64,000 nucleotides of DNA, taken from positions 27,376,766 through 27,440,765 of the forward strand of contig CM058234.1 of assembly GCA_030180135.1 (NCBI GenBank), read 5' to 3'. Positions 1-9,358 of this stretch are shown here, piece by piece (position 1 is the stretch's first letter; every line of letters begins with the position of its first letter). A program made the position numbers and the translations under genes. The notes under the pieces are model-generated. The model had not been told where the DNA came from, did no database searches, and worked only from the letters and a program-made list of their open reading frames with translations. The DNA is from Orychophragmus violaceus. Taxonomy: Eukaryota > Streptophyta > Magnoliopsida > Brassicales > Brassicaceae.

Positions 1-738
1 TGTTGAAATCTATAGTTTTTGATAAGCTGGTATTTTAGATTATTTGTACAAATGATTAATCTAATAAACATTTTGAAAAAAATTGTACAAATATCAAATC
101 CAATAAGAGAACAAAAAAAATTTCTCTCAAATTCTAATCCAATAAACCTTTGTTAGTTCTTGGGTTTCCGACATTTTTTTAAAAATAATATGTGAAAATA
201 GTATAGCAAAACTGTTATTATATTTTTTACCATTCAAAATATTCATCAAATTTTCACGTTTACATCGGATTATATACTATAAGCTTCAACCTCGTTAAAA
301 TCATAAAAGATCATTCATGGTTTATTTTGATACAATGGAGTGTCTTGTATCCTATGAATATCATCTCATAAACGCCTCATCTCCTCGACAAAGTTTGAGA
401 CATAGATAAAAGGACAAAGGGTTCCCCATCTCTACCGTCAAAAAAAAACTGAAAACAAAATATTTTGTCTACTCTTAAAAATCGGTCTAAGATTCATACT
501 CCCCACAACACTCAAATGCGATCCAACCGATCTATACTATTAGTTGAGAAGTGATTTTGGGGCGTTTGTTTAGGTGTCATCACGAGAGTGACCTGGAGAG
601 AAAATGTGATATGGCATCGGTTAGAGATTAAATTTACATGAGCAAGTTTAATGAATTGAGTTAATTACTTTAAATGTTAGTTATAAACTAAGTAAGTTAA
701 TAGAAATAAAAGATGTTGGTTATAATTTAATACCGGTT
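1..738. other. AT-rich intergenic DNA, no gene seen
   Basis: There is no open frame with recognisable protein similarity here. The stretch is AT-rich with short homopolymers and degenerate copies of an AATCCAATAA-like word near positions 55-150. It ends where similarity to the BBE-like pseudogene begins. It may hold the remains of that gene's 5' part, but nothing recognisable is left. Confidence 0.6.
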
Positions 739-1754
739 ACATCAGCCGGTGGAGGATACGGAAATCTGATAAGTACGGAATATCGGTCGATTATGTCGTC
801 GATGCTCGATTAGTTGATGCAACGGCAAGATCTTGAATGGAGCTACCATGGGAGATGATCTGTTGTGGGCCATTCGCGGCGGAGATGGGACGAGCTTCTG
901 GGTTATCCTCTCATGGAAATTCAACCTCGTAAAGGTTCCAAAGATCTCAAAAGTTGTTGGCGTTACCAAACTTTGGAGAAAGGAGCCACTGATATTCTCC
1001 ACAAGTGGCAGTTTATCTCTAGAAAATTGCCTAGAGAGCTTTTCTTGAACGCAATGCATGCAGATGCTAAGGGAACAAAATCAGATCATAAAACTATCGC
1101 GGTTAAGTTTTACGATCAGTTCATAGGCTCAGTAGGAAAACTAATTAATGGCAGTTATAAACAATAACTTGCATGAACTAGGATTAAAACATGAAGATTA
1201 CTACGAAATGAGCTGGCTTAATACAACGTTTTTTGGGGCCGTTATCCTATGGGAACAACGAAGAGCATTCTTTTGAATAGACCATCAGGTCCACCGAAAG
1301 CATTCTTCAAGGCTAAATTGGATTACATCAAGAAACTGATCCCGAAAAAAGTATTGGAGAAGATATGGAAAACAATGTTCAAAGTCAACAATGTGTGGAT
1401 GCATTGGAGCCCTTACGGCAGAGTGATGGACCAGATTCCGGCGAATGCCATAGCGTTTCCTCACCGGAAAGGAAACTTGTTCAAGGTTCATTACTATGCA
1501 TCATGGACTGACGCAAATGCCACAGACGCTAATCTGGGTCTGATGAAAGAGATTTACGACGTGGCGGAAGCGTACGTGTCAAGCAACCTGAGAGGGGCGT
1601 TCTTGAATTATAGAGACGTTGATGTTAAAGCAATCCGAGTGGTGGAACGAGTGTTGAAGAAGCTAAAATCTATGGATCGAAGTATTTCTTGGGGAATTTG
1701 AAGAGATTGATGGATATAAAAACTACATATGATCTTGAGAACTTTTTAAGGTAC
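739..1754 (+). pseudogene. Berberine-bridge-enzyme-like (FAD-linked oxidase) pseudogene, both ends missing
   Basis: Three consecutive reading-frame pieces resemble the middle and C-terminal part of plant BBE-like FAD oxidases, which are usually about 530 residues long and secreted or wall-associated. Around 745-800 there is a glycine-rich stretch (AGGGYGN) followed by VDYVVDARLVD. At 840-960 comes GDDLLWAIRGG, the characteristic FAD/substrate-domain segment. At 1255-1735 the BBE C-terminal domain follows, with YASWTDANAT and later KIYGSKYFLGNLKRLMD in a shifted frame. Frameshifts lie near 770, 960-1000, 1170-1250 and 1645-1660, and stops interrupt every frame. The N-terminal third, with the flavin attachment region, is absent. 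The similarity stops at about 1748, where the Gypsy LTR begins, just short of the expected C-terminal tail. The gene is therefore dead and was cut by the retrotransposon. The family call is firm; the exact paralogue cannot be named. Confidence 0.82.
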
Positions 1755-2291
1755 TGTTGGTGCTGGATTTCCCTATAAGAAATCCGGCCCATTAACAAAC
1801 AAAACAAAGGCCCATAATCATGAGCCCGTTCCATAATCGAGACAGAGAGATCGTCCGTCATCCATTCTGGGCCCATACGACCAACATCTGGACAAAGCCC
1901 AAACAACGCCGAAGTAAGAGGCGATCGAGCTCGAGCTCGATAGGAGACGATGTAGAGGTAGAACAACTTGGTCTTCGTCGGTTCAACCGATTCCCGCGAA
2001 TCTCAGAGATCGTTATCACGACGAGGCCAAAAGATCGGAACAAGGAGAACAAAGTCGAGGACTACTTAAAGAAGAAGTGGCGATTCATTCAAGGCATTCC
2101 AACCCTAATCAAGAACACTTCGACTAGATAGCTCGATTATCATACTTTGTACTCTCTATTCGATTGTGTTTGTTCTATCTCGACGATCAATCTCAATAAA
2201 GTCTTTGATTCATAGGAAATCTATATCATCTTTATATCCAAAAGTCCAAATCCACGATTACAAATCCTTGGTGTGAATCTCCGATCTCACA
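1755..2291 (+). repeat. 5' LTR of Gypsy-1
   Basis: The stretch begins TGTTGGTGCTGG and ends CTCACA, giving the usual TG...CA ends. It is followed two bases later by a primer binding site. It contains an AATAAA polyadenylation-type signal near 2194. Its left edge falls inside the BBE-like pseudogene. It has no partner LTR in the window, so the edges rest on the terminal dinucleotides and the position of the primer binding site. Confidence 0.75.
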
Positions 2292-2293
2292 TT

Positions 2294-2312
2294 TGGCGCC
2301 GACTGTGGGGAC
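2294..2312 (+). other. Primer binding site of Gypsy-1
   Basis: TGGCGCCGACTGTGGGGAC lies two bases after the LTR. Its first eight bases match the complement of the 3' end of plant tRNA-Asp, and the rest agrees partly. The tRNA-Asp assignment is from memory of the tRNA, not from an alignment. Confidence 0.65.
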
Positions 2313-2365
2313 TATCTATAGTTTTTCCTGTCTTAAGAATCAGATCCTAGATCCGATAGATCGAG

Positions 2366-4548
2366 ATGAATCCCGACCAATCTGGCTCTCCCAGCGCCAC
2401 ACCGCCAGTCGACCACCCTCAAAAGGTCGACAACGTTCCTCAGAACACCACCAGGGTGAGAACCATGGGTCAGACCGATGGCGTGTTGACGAGCTCTGCC
2501 TCAGTCTCCACGACTTCGGCACCAGCCGGCTCAGTCGCTCAAACGATCGCAACGAGCCAGACTCCGACAAACGTTTTGTCAGGAACTAACGATCCGAGCA
2601 GGAACTGGGTATGGATGAGAAACAGTTCGACTTCCGCCCCTGCTTCAGGAGGCGAATCTGGAACGCTCAGGCCTAATTCGCCACTGTCTTCTGCTCCACA
2701 GCGATAAAGCCCGGACGACCTCGCTGAAATCCGTTCAATGTTGAACCTATTGGTAAACCGAACGAGAAGCAACGAGGCAAACGCACGGGCCCAAGAAATC
2801 GCAAATCGTTCTCTGGCCACGCAGCTCGATGAACAGGAACGGCGCATTAACGCCCGTCTTGAAGAGCTCGTAGGCCAAAACCAGGGGGTAGATCAATTCG
2901 CGATCCGCGACCCCCCATAAGTCCTCCACCGCGAACACGCTTGGACTTCTCCCAGGTGGTAACACCCCTGGGAACGTCGGGAAATTTCACTAGTACGTCA
3001 AATAGCGGCTTTCGCCCTATAACGACCCATGTTGCGACACCGACTCCATTCGGTTCGAGTTCTATGGTCACAGATCCGACCAGATCGGGAAACCGACCAT
3101 TGTCCGGACCACCACCTTTCCCGTGTAACTCCAATATCCGGCCGAGGCAACTAGGAGGCTCTGCTTTCTCCTCGATCTCGGGACATCTTAACGGATCAAA
3201 TACGATATAGTTCCAAACGCCACAGGTCGACCAGACCAGATCAATTCCAACAATCGATCTTCTCGACCCGGTTTTCCCAGAACAAACATCGAGTCAGGCA
3301 CAAGCACAGTTCACGCCTATAGCAGGCGATGAACATGATATGCTAAGACAATACATCGAGCAGGCTAAAGCCCAGTTCGTCAGTGTGAGCTCGAAAGTTC
3401 ACATGGCAATGAGCGCGGCACCCGACATCGATCGAGTGATCGAAGAAACGCGACAAACGCCGTTCACAGACCGGATCGCCTTTGCAAGAATCCGGGAAAT
3501 CAAGAAAACAAAATTTCTGGAATTCTCTGGAAAATCGGACCCGAAAGCCCATATCAGGGCATTCCGACTAGCAATGGCAAGGGTATACCTTACTGACGAG
3601 GAAAGAGAGCCGGCTTTCTGCAGGCTCTTCGCCGAAAACCTATCGGGCTACGCCCTAGAATGGTTCGCCGGACTGGAAGAGAGATCCATCGATAATTTCA
3701 CCCAGTTCATGACGGCTTTCCTCAAACAATACTCCGTCTTTATCGAGGAAAAGACTACTGAGGCAGCTTTATTTGGCGTCTCTCAGAAACCCGATGAGAC
3801 ACTTCGCTCGTACATCGACCGATTTACGGAAATAAAATCCAGAATCGTGAACCCACGAGACGAAGTAGCCATAGAAGCGTTGAGACTTGGACTGTGGTAT
3901 TCGACCAGATTCCGCGAGGAAATAACAGTCCGCGAACCTCAAACACTCGATGACGCGCTTCATCGTGCATCGGCCTTTGCTCGCCTCAAGGACGAAACCA
4001 CGGCACTCATAGAAAAGCACCGAAAAGAAAAGAACTCGCCGGGCTCACAGAACTCGAACTCGAAAAAGGATTCCCGTAAATCAGGAAACGTTAATGCAGT
4101 CGAAAGCCCGAAGAGGTCGAAGAAATTCGAGTTCGACAAGGATAAATTTTGTGACTTTCACACCAAAAGAGGACACTCGCCTGAAGAGTGCTATATTCGA
4201 GCCAAAGCCGAGGCTCAAAAACAAGAGTCCGAAAATAAACAAGAATCAGAAGTCGAGGAGGAAACTCCATCTGACAAAAAGGAAAGTAAACAGACCAAAG
4301 AGTCGAACACCAAAAAGCCTTCTCAGAACAAACGAGAACGGTCTAAGGAGTCGGAATCTCCCGAAGCCCTCCCTCAAGGGTCGCGAAAGCGAGTCGAAGT
4401 CATTCTCGGAGAACTCAGCTTGTGTGGCACCCCAGGAGGCTCGGCGCCATCCCCGCCTCCAGCTCCTATTAAGAGTTTACGCTCACGAATCAATCTCCCT
4501 CGTCTCGGCGGGGGGGGGGGGGGGGGGTGTACGGGCCATACCCCCTAA
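2366..4548 (+). pseudogene. gag of Gypsy-1, degraded
   Basis: The likely start is the ATG at 2366, about 75 bases after the LTR. The N-terminal part (2366-2920) is rich in Ser, Thr and Pro, then carries a short coiled-coil-like stretch (NRTRSNEANARAQEIANRSL). It is interrupted by a TAA near 2705 and by frameshifts up to 3330. The longest open piece, 3340-4548 (402 codons), contains the retrotransposon gag core at about residues 68-225, including GYALEWFAGL and the DETLRSYIDRF region. A zinc-knuckle-like C-x2-H-x4-H-x4-C segment (CDFHTKRGHSPEEC) follows at 4150-4191. A charged Lys/Glu-rich tail comes next. Gag forms the particle that packages the element RNA. The piece ends at a run of 18 G residues (4510-4527) that shifts the frame into protease. 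Confidence 0.85.
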
Positions 4549-5159
4549 GAGTTGACTTCATCTTCGGTGGCTCCAAGCTATGCCAAGACTCGGTCAATTC
4601 AATCAAGGCTCTTCAAAGAAGAGTCGAGACCGACAAAAGGGAGAAAATCCCAATGTTAGGTCCAGACCATGAAATCACTTTCCACGAGAGCGAGACAAAC
4701 AATCATGACAAACCACATGACGATGCTCTCCTTGTTTGTCTAGTAGTTGGAGATGTCGAACTCTCGAGGATAATGATCAACACAGGAAGTTTGGTGGATG
4801 TCCTCTTTTACGACGCATTCAAAAATATGGAGTTCAACGACTCCGAGATCGTCGAGGAACAGACACCATTGGTAGGGCTCGCTGGCGAAACAACATACTC
4901 AATGGGCTCTGTCTTCGCCCCAGTAATAGCTGGAGGAGTTCAAAGAATGACGGAGTTCGTCGTAGTAGATCGACCAGCTCCCTACAACGCAATTTTAGGT
5001 CGACCTTGGATATACGACATGAAAGCTGTACCATCGACCTACCATCAATGCGTAAAATTTCCAACTCCGAAAGGAGTAAAAACCATTTACGGAAGTCAAA
5101 AGATTTCCCGCAATTGCTACATGAATGGGTACAAGCAGATTGAGAAATCCCACACGTAG
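4527..5159 (+). pseudogene. Protease region of Gypsy-1 pol, active-site Asp lost
   Basis: This open stretch of about 210 codons corresponds to the retropepsin-like aspartic protease that processes gag-pol in Tat elements. It starts within the G run and shows the conserved lead-in FGGSKLCQDSVNSIKALQRR. The catalytic segment follows at about 4770-4800, then PYNAILGRPWIYDMKAVPS, the typical ILGRPWL-like C-terminal signature. The active-site triplet, normally Asp-Thr-Gly, reads Asn-Thr-Gly (INTGSLVDVLF). One GAC to AAC change would explain this and should abolish catalysis. A TAG near 5157 separates it from the reverse transcriptase piece. Confidence 0.85.
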
Positions 5160-5189
5160 CAATTACAGAAAGAGGAAGAGCTCGCCACC

Positions 5190-6290
5190 ATGCAAACCAA
5201 AATGTCGAACAACCCAAGCCAAAAAGGACCTCCAAAGGACCTCACAGCCCAAGTTTGCATAGACGACGCTCATCCCGAAAGACTTGTCGGCATCAGAATT
5301 GACCTATCGGAGCCAGTTAAAAATGAACTGATCTCTTTTCTTAAACAGAACGTCGACTCCTTTGCCTGGTCCTCAGCGGACATGAAAGGGATCAACATCG
5401 ACGTAACCAGCCACGAGCTGAATATCGACCCAACTTATAAACCGGTAAGACAAAAACATCGAAAACTTGGCCCAGAACGAGCTCAAGCCGTCAACGACGA
5501 GGTCGATCGATTACTGAAAATTGGATCGATCAGAGAGGTCAAATACCCCGACTGGCTTGCGAACCCCGTAGTGGTCAAGAAAAAGAATGGGAAGTGGAGA
5601 GTCTGTGTAGAATTTACTGACCTCAACAAAGCATGTCCAAAAGACAGCTTCCCACTCCCGCACATCGACCGGCTGGTCGAAGCCACCGCCGGACATCAAC
5701 TACTGTCCTTCATGGATGCCTTCTCGGGGTACAACCAAATACTAATGAACCCCGAGGACCAAGAAAAGACTTCGTTCATAACTGATCGAGGCACGTACTG
5801 CTACAAAGTCATGCCTTTCGGACTAAAAAATGCAGGAGCAACTTACCAACGCCTCGTCAACAAGATGTTTTCAGGACTCCTGGGTAAAACCATGGAAGTC
5901 TACATCGACGATATGCTGGTCAAATCCTCTAGGTATGAAGATCATATCCCCCAACTAAAAGAATGCTTTATCATTCTCAATAAATACGGGATGAGACTTA
6001 ACCCAGCAAAGTGCACATTCGGGGTCCCATCAGGAGAACTCCTTGGTTACTTAGTAACCGAAAGAGGGATCGAAGCAAATTTTAAACAGATCGTGACATT
6101 TATGGAGATGAAATCTCCAAACAACGCGAGAAGTCCAGCGTCTGACTGGCAAAATAGCTTCTTTGAACCGCTTCATCTCGAGGTAAACTGATAAACCCTT
6201 CTATCACTTGCTCAAAGCGAACAAGAAGTTCCTCTGGGACGAAAAGTGCGAAGAAGCGTTCGCCCAGCTCAAGTATATCTAAGCGAACCA
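5190..6290 (+). pseudogene. Reverse transcriptase of Gypsy-1
   Basis: Codons from 5190 encode a Ty3/Gypsy reverse transcriptase. Visible blocks in order are KIGSIREVKYPDWLANPVVV, the CVEFTDLNKACPKDSFPLP block, LLSFMDAFSGYNQI, the VMPFGLKNAGATYQRL block, and the polymerase motif YIDDMLVKS at about 5910-5935. The thumb region (NPAKCTFGVPSGELLGYLVT) follows. Around 6130 the frame breaks: the expected tract linking to RNase H is disrupted, and a stop follows at 6189. The catalytic YIDD Asp pair and the upstream Asp in FMDAFSGY are all still present, so the domain itself is well conserved apart from the broken C-terminal end. Confidence 0.9.
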
Positions 6291-6700
6291 CCTATACTTG
6301 CGAAACCAGTAGAAAGGGGAACCCCTCTACCTCTACCTAGCTGTCTCTACGGCAGCACTAAGTGGAGTCCTGGTTTGCGAAGAACAAAACGAACAACGAC
6401 CGGTGTACTATATCAGTAAGACCTTAATCGATGCTGAGACTAGATACCCCGCCATGGAAAAACTTGCTTTAGCATTGGTGACATCAGCTCGGAAACTCCG
6501 ACCATACTTCCAATCGCACTCAATCATAGTGATGACTTCTCAACCACTGAGAACCATCCTTCACAGTCCAAGCCAGTCAGGTCGGCTGGTCAAATGGGCT
6601 ATCGAACTCAGCGATTATGACATCGAGTTCAAGGCTCGGACGTGCTTAAAAGCGCAAGTACTGGCTGACTTCATAATTGAACTTCCTCCAACCATCGAAC
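6291..6700 (+). pseudogene. RNase H (RT-linked) of Gypsy-1
   Basis: In two frames the segment resembles the RNase H that follows reverse transcriptase in Ty3/Gypsy elements. It reads LYLYLAVSTAALSGVL, then RPVYYISKTLIDAETRYPAM, then LALALVTSARKLRPYFQSH, and ends with WAIELSDYDIEFKART and ADFIIELPP. It would degrade the RNA strand of the RNA-DNA hybrid. Stop codons lie at about 6280 and 6312. The open frame resumes at 6403 and runs to a second RNase H-like domain. Confidence 0.82.
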
Positions 6701-7252
6701 TCGACCCAGCGTCTGCCAAGAGATGGAAACTCCATGTCGATGGAGCCTCCTCGAGGCAAGGATCCGGAGTCGGAGTAAAAACTGGTCTCCCCTACAGGAG
6801 AAGTATTAGAACAGTCATTCAGGCTAGGCTTCGCCGCATCGAATAACGAAGCAGAATACGAAGCGTTGATAGCCGGGTTCAGATTAGCAATAGCAATAGG
6901 AGCCCGGGAAGTAGACGCTTTCAGTGATTCCCAACTGGTCACGAGCCAATACCACGGCGACTACGAGGCCAAAGATGAACGAATGGAAGCATACATGCGG
7001 GTAGTCCATGCCCTCGCCAATCAGATCGAATTCTTTGATCTAACATGGATCTCGCGAGGGGAAAACACCGCTGCCGATGCCCTGGCCGCGTTGGCTTCGA
7101 CATCAGATCCTAACCTCAAAAGGATCATACCAGTCGAGGGGATCGAAAAACCAAGTATCGACATAGCCCTAAAAGCTCTATCCTTGAAAGTGGACGAGCC
7201 TACCAAAAAGGACGACGTCAAACACAAGGAACTGCACGAGGAGATTAGTTGA
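6701..7252 (+). pseudogene. Second (archaeal-type) RNase H domain of Gypsy-1
   Basis: After the RT-linked RNase H comes a second RNase H fold. It reads WKLHVDGASSRQGSGVGV at about 6721-6775. After a frameshift near 6775-6840 the frame gives NNEAEYEALIAGFRLAIAIG, with the catalytic Glu context, then DAFSDSQLVTSQ and finally RGENTAADALAALAS. A dual RNase H arrangement is an established feature of the Tat lineage and supports assigning Gypsy-1 to it. The frameshift between the first Asp block and the Glu block makes it inactive here. Confidence 0.82.
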
Positions 7253-7279
7253 GACATCATCGAGATAGACGATGATCTC

Positions 7280-8374
7280 GACCCAAGAAATACCGTGTAC
7301 GTCGCGAACGTTCCTGATGGACCAATCCAAACTGCATCCACCAGTCAGGGACCCGAGCCCGACGATGAAGAAGATTGGAGAACTCCGATCATTCGATACA
7401 TAACGAACGGCGAAGTCCTTGACGACAAATGGGAAGCGCGAAAACTCAAGACACAGAGTGCGAGGTACTGCGTCACGCAAGGAGAGCTTTTTAAAAGAAG
7501 TCTCTCTGGACCTTACCTCAAATGCCTCGATAAGAAGCAAGCTCGAGCCGTGATCACGCAGGCCCATGACGGATCCTGCGGAAGCCATTCCGGAGGACGG
7601 GCTCTGGCCATACGAATCAAAAGGCAAGGCTATTTTTGGCCAACAATGACTGCAGAATGCGAATCCTTTTCCAGTAAATGCGACAAATACCAAAAGCATA
7701 CCCTGATTATCCACCAACCGTCAGAGAAACTCTCCTCAATCGCCTCGCCATACCCATTCATGCGATGGGGAATGGATATCGTGGGACCTCTAGTCGCATC
7801 CGGCTAAAAAAAAGCCACGCATCTGTTGGTGATGACAAATTATTTCACTAAATGGATTGAAGCAGAATCGTACCAAAAGATTAAGGACGTTCACGTTAAG
7901 GAGTTCGTCTGGCGAAACATCGTTTGCCGACATGGACTACCCCACGAGATCGTCACTGATAACGGATCTCAATTCATATCAAACACGTTCAAAGAGTTCT
8001 TTAGAACTTGGAACATAAAGCTGACTTACTCAACGCCCCGTTATCCTCAAGGAAACGGATTGGCGGAAGCAGCTAACAAAGCGATCATGAACAGCCTTAA
8101 GAAAAGACTCAATGAGTGCAAAACAAGCTGGAGCGACGAGCTCCCAGCCGTACTCTGGGCTTACCGGACTACTCCCCGCAAATCCACCGGCGAGACTCCC
8201 TTCTCGCTATCTTATGGAATCGAGGCGGTAGTACCAGCCGAAATCCTCGTGTCAAGCATCCGAAAAGAAGAATGCCCACGGCAAGAGGAGCTTAACAACA
8301 AGATGATAACGGACGAGCTCGATCTCGCCGACGAAAGGAGGAATCTCGCACTAGCTCGAATCCAGAACTACCAA
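7280..8374 (+). pseudogene. Integrase, N-terminal and catalytic part, of Gypsy-1
   Basis: Two open pieces (7295-7807 and 7826-8374) encode most of a Ty3/Gypsy integrase, which would insert the element cDNA. The zinc-binding H-H-C-C region spans about 7563-7695, but its last cysteine is Tyr (SKCDKYQ), consistent with TGC to TAC. The catalytic core shows the D-D-E residues in MRWGMDIVGP, IVTDNGSQFIS and PQGNGLAEAANK. A TAA at 7805 separates the first Asp block from the rest. The reading frame stops at 8374 because a CACTA transposon begins at 8375; the missing C-terminal part resumes at 17807. Removal of the insert and one CAA copy keeps the frame. Confidence 0.9.
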
Positions 8375-8386
8375 CACTACAAAATA
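8375..8386 (+). repeat. Left terminal inverted repeat of the CACTA element
   Basis: CACTACAAAATA matches the reverse complement of 17795-17806 (CACTACTAAAAT) apart from one mismatch and the last base. CAA precedes it and also follows the other end. Confidence 0.93.
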
Positions 8387-8394
8387 AACCTTGG

Positions 8395-8960
8395 TTTGCA
8401 TCGTTTTTTATAATAATTATCATCGCTTTTTAAATGATGTTAGCATTATAAGTTCGTTTTAATAAATGATGCTAAATCCAGTGAAGCTAAATATAATTCA
8501 CATCATTTCTGTAAATGATGTCTCAATTACAATCTAGCATCATTTATTTTAGGTTACTATCACTTAAATAAACGATGCAAAGTTAGCTCTAGCATCATTT
8601 TTAAATTGATGTTATAATCAGTATTTGCATCGCAAATTTGGAATGATACTAAAATATTTTTCGAGTCATTTAACAAGAATGTTGCTATTTATTTTTTTGG
8701 GGTCAATTGTAAAATGATGTTAATCTCTTGTTTGCATCATAAATTTGAATTGATGCTAAATTAAATTCTTACTTCGCTTTAGGAAATTGACGTTAACTAA
8801 TTCATTTGCGTCATTTAGAAAATGATTTTATTAATTTTGTACGCATCATTATTTATAATTGATGCTAAATAAACTTCTTGAGTCATTTGTCTAAAATGAC
8901 TCAATTTTTTAACATCAATTGGTTGTAAATTTAAAAATGACACCAAATTAGATTATAATT
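8395..8960. repeat. Subterminal repeats, left end of CACTA
   Basis: Many degenerate copies of a short word occur in both orientations: GCATCATTT and AAATGATGC variants, roughly every 25-40 bases, for example near 8500, 8540, 8610, 8715 and 8850. In En/Spm such subterminal repeats are the binding sites of the TnpA protein. Here that role is inferred from position and repetition only. Confidence 0.75.
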
Positions 8961-9358
8961 TTTAATTGCATAATATTTTTAATAAATTTGAAATTATTAT
9001 AATTCAAAAATGTATTAAAAACAATTTATAGGAAAAACGAAATAAGAATAAAAATATCCAAAAGTGAATAAAAATTTGTTTCACCATAAACTAATTAAAC
9101 TAATTGCAAATTCTTTTCCTAAAAGACAAAAAAAAAATCTTCAGCTACTCATAAGCATGACCTTCAGTCTTCAAACGACCAATCTCAAACCTTGAACATC
9201 AACTCATACGCATGACTTGTCTTCAAATCAACCATCTCAAACCTTGAACATATTACTGCAACTCTGACCTTCAAACCTATACTTGGCTAGTTCCTAATAT
9301 AATACAAACATGTATAGATAAGCAAAATGAGATGCAATATCTAATTTATATATATGAT
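8961..9358. other. CACTA internal DNA downstream of the tnpA-like gene
   Basis: AT-rich sequence between the left subterminal repeats and the last exon of the tnpA-like gene. A near-duplicate of about 45 bases (ATCAACTCATACGCATGACT-like text with ACCTTGAAC) occurs at about 9150-9250. No coding sequence was seen; it probably includes the 3' untranslated part of the minus-strand gene. Confidence 0.5.

Noticed and set aside
2294..2312. Possible tRNA gene pieces at TGGCGCCG, TGGCACCG and TGATATCAGAG sites
   Set aside because: Each lies directly beside an LTR and is 12-20 bases long, so these are primer binding sites, not tRNA genes. No full tRNA cloverleaf was seen.
4834..5235. Minus-strand open frame of 133 codons opposite Gypsy-1 protease
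   Set aside because: No recognisable domain; the plus strand carries protease text over the same bases.
7178..7717. Long minus-strand open frame of 179 codons opposite Gypsy-1 RNase H and integrase
   Set aside because: It is the shadow of the plus-strand pol frame, shows no domain, and overlaps clearly recognisable RNase H and integrase text.
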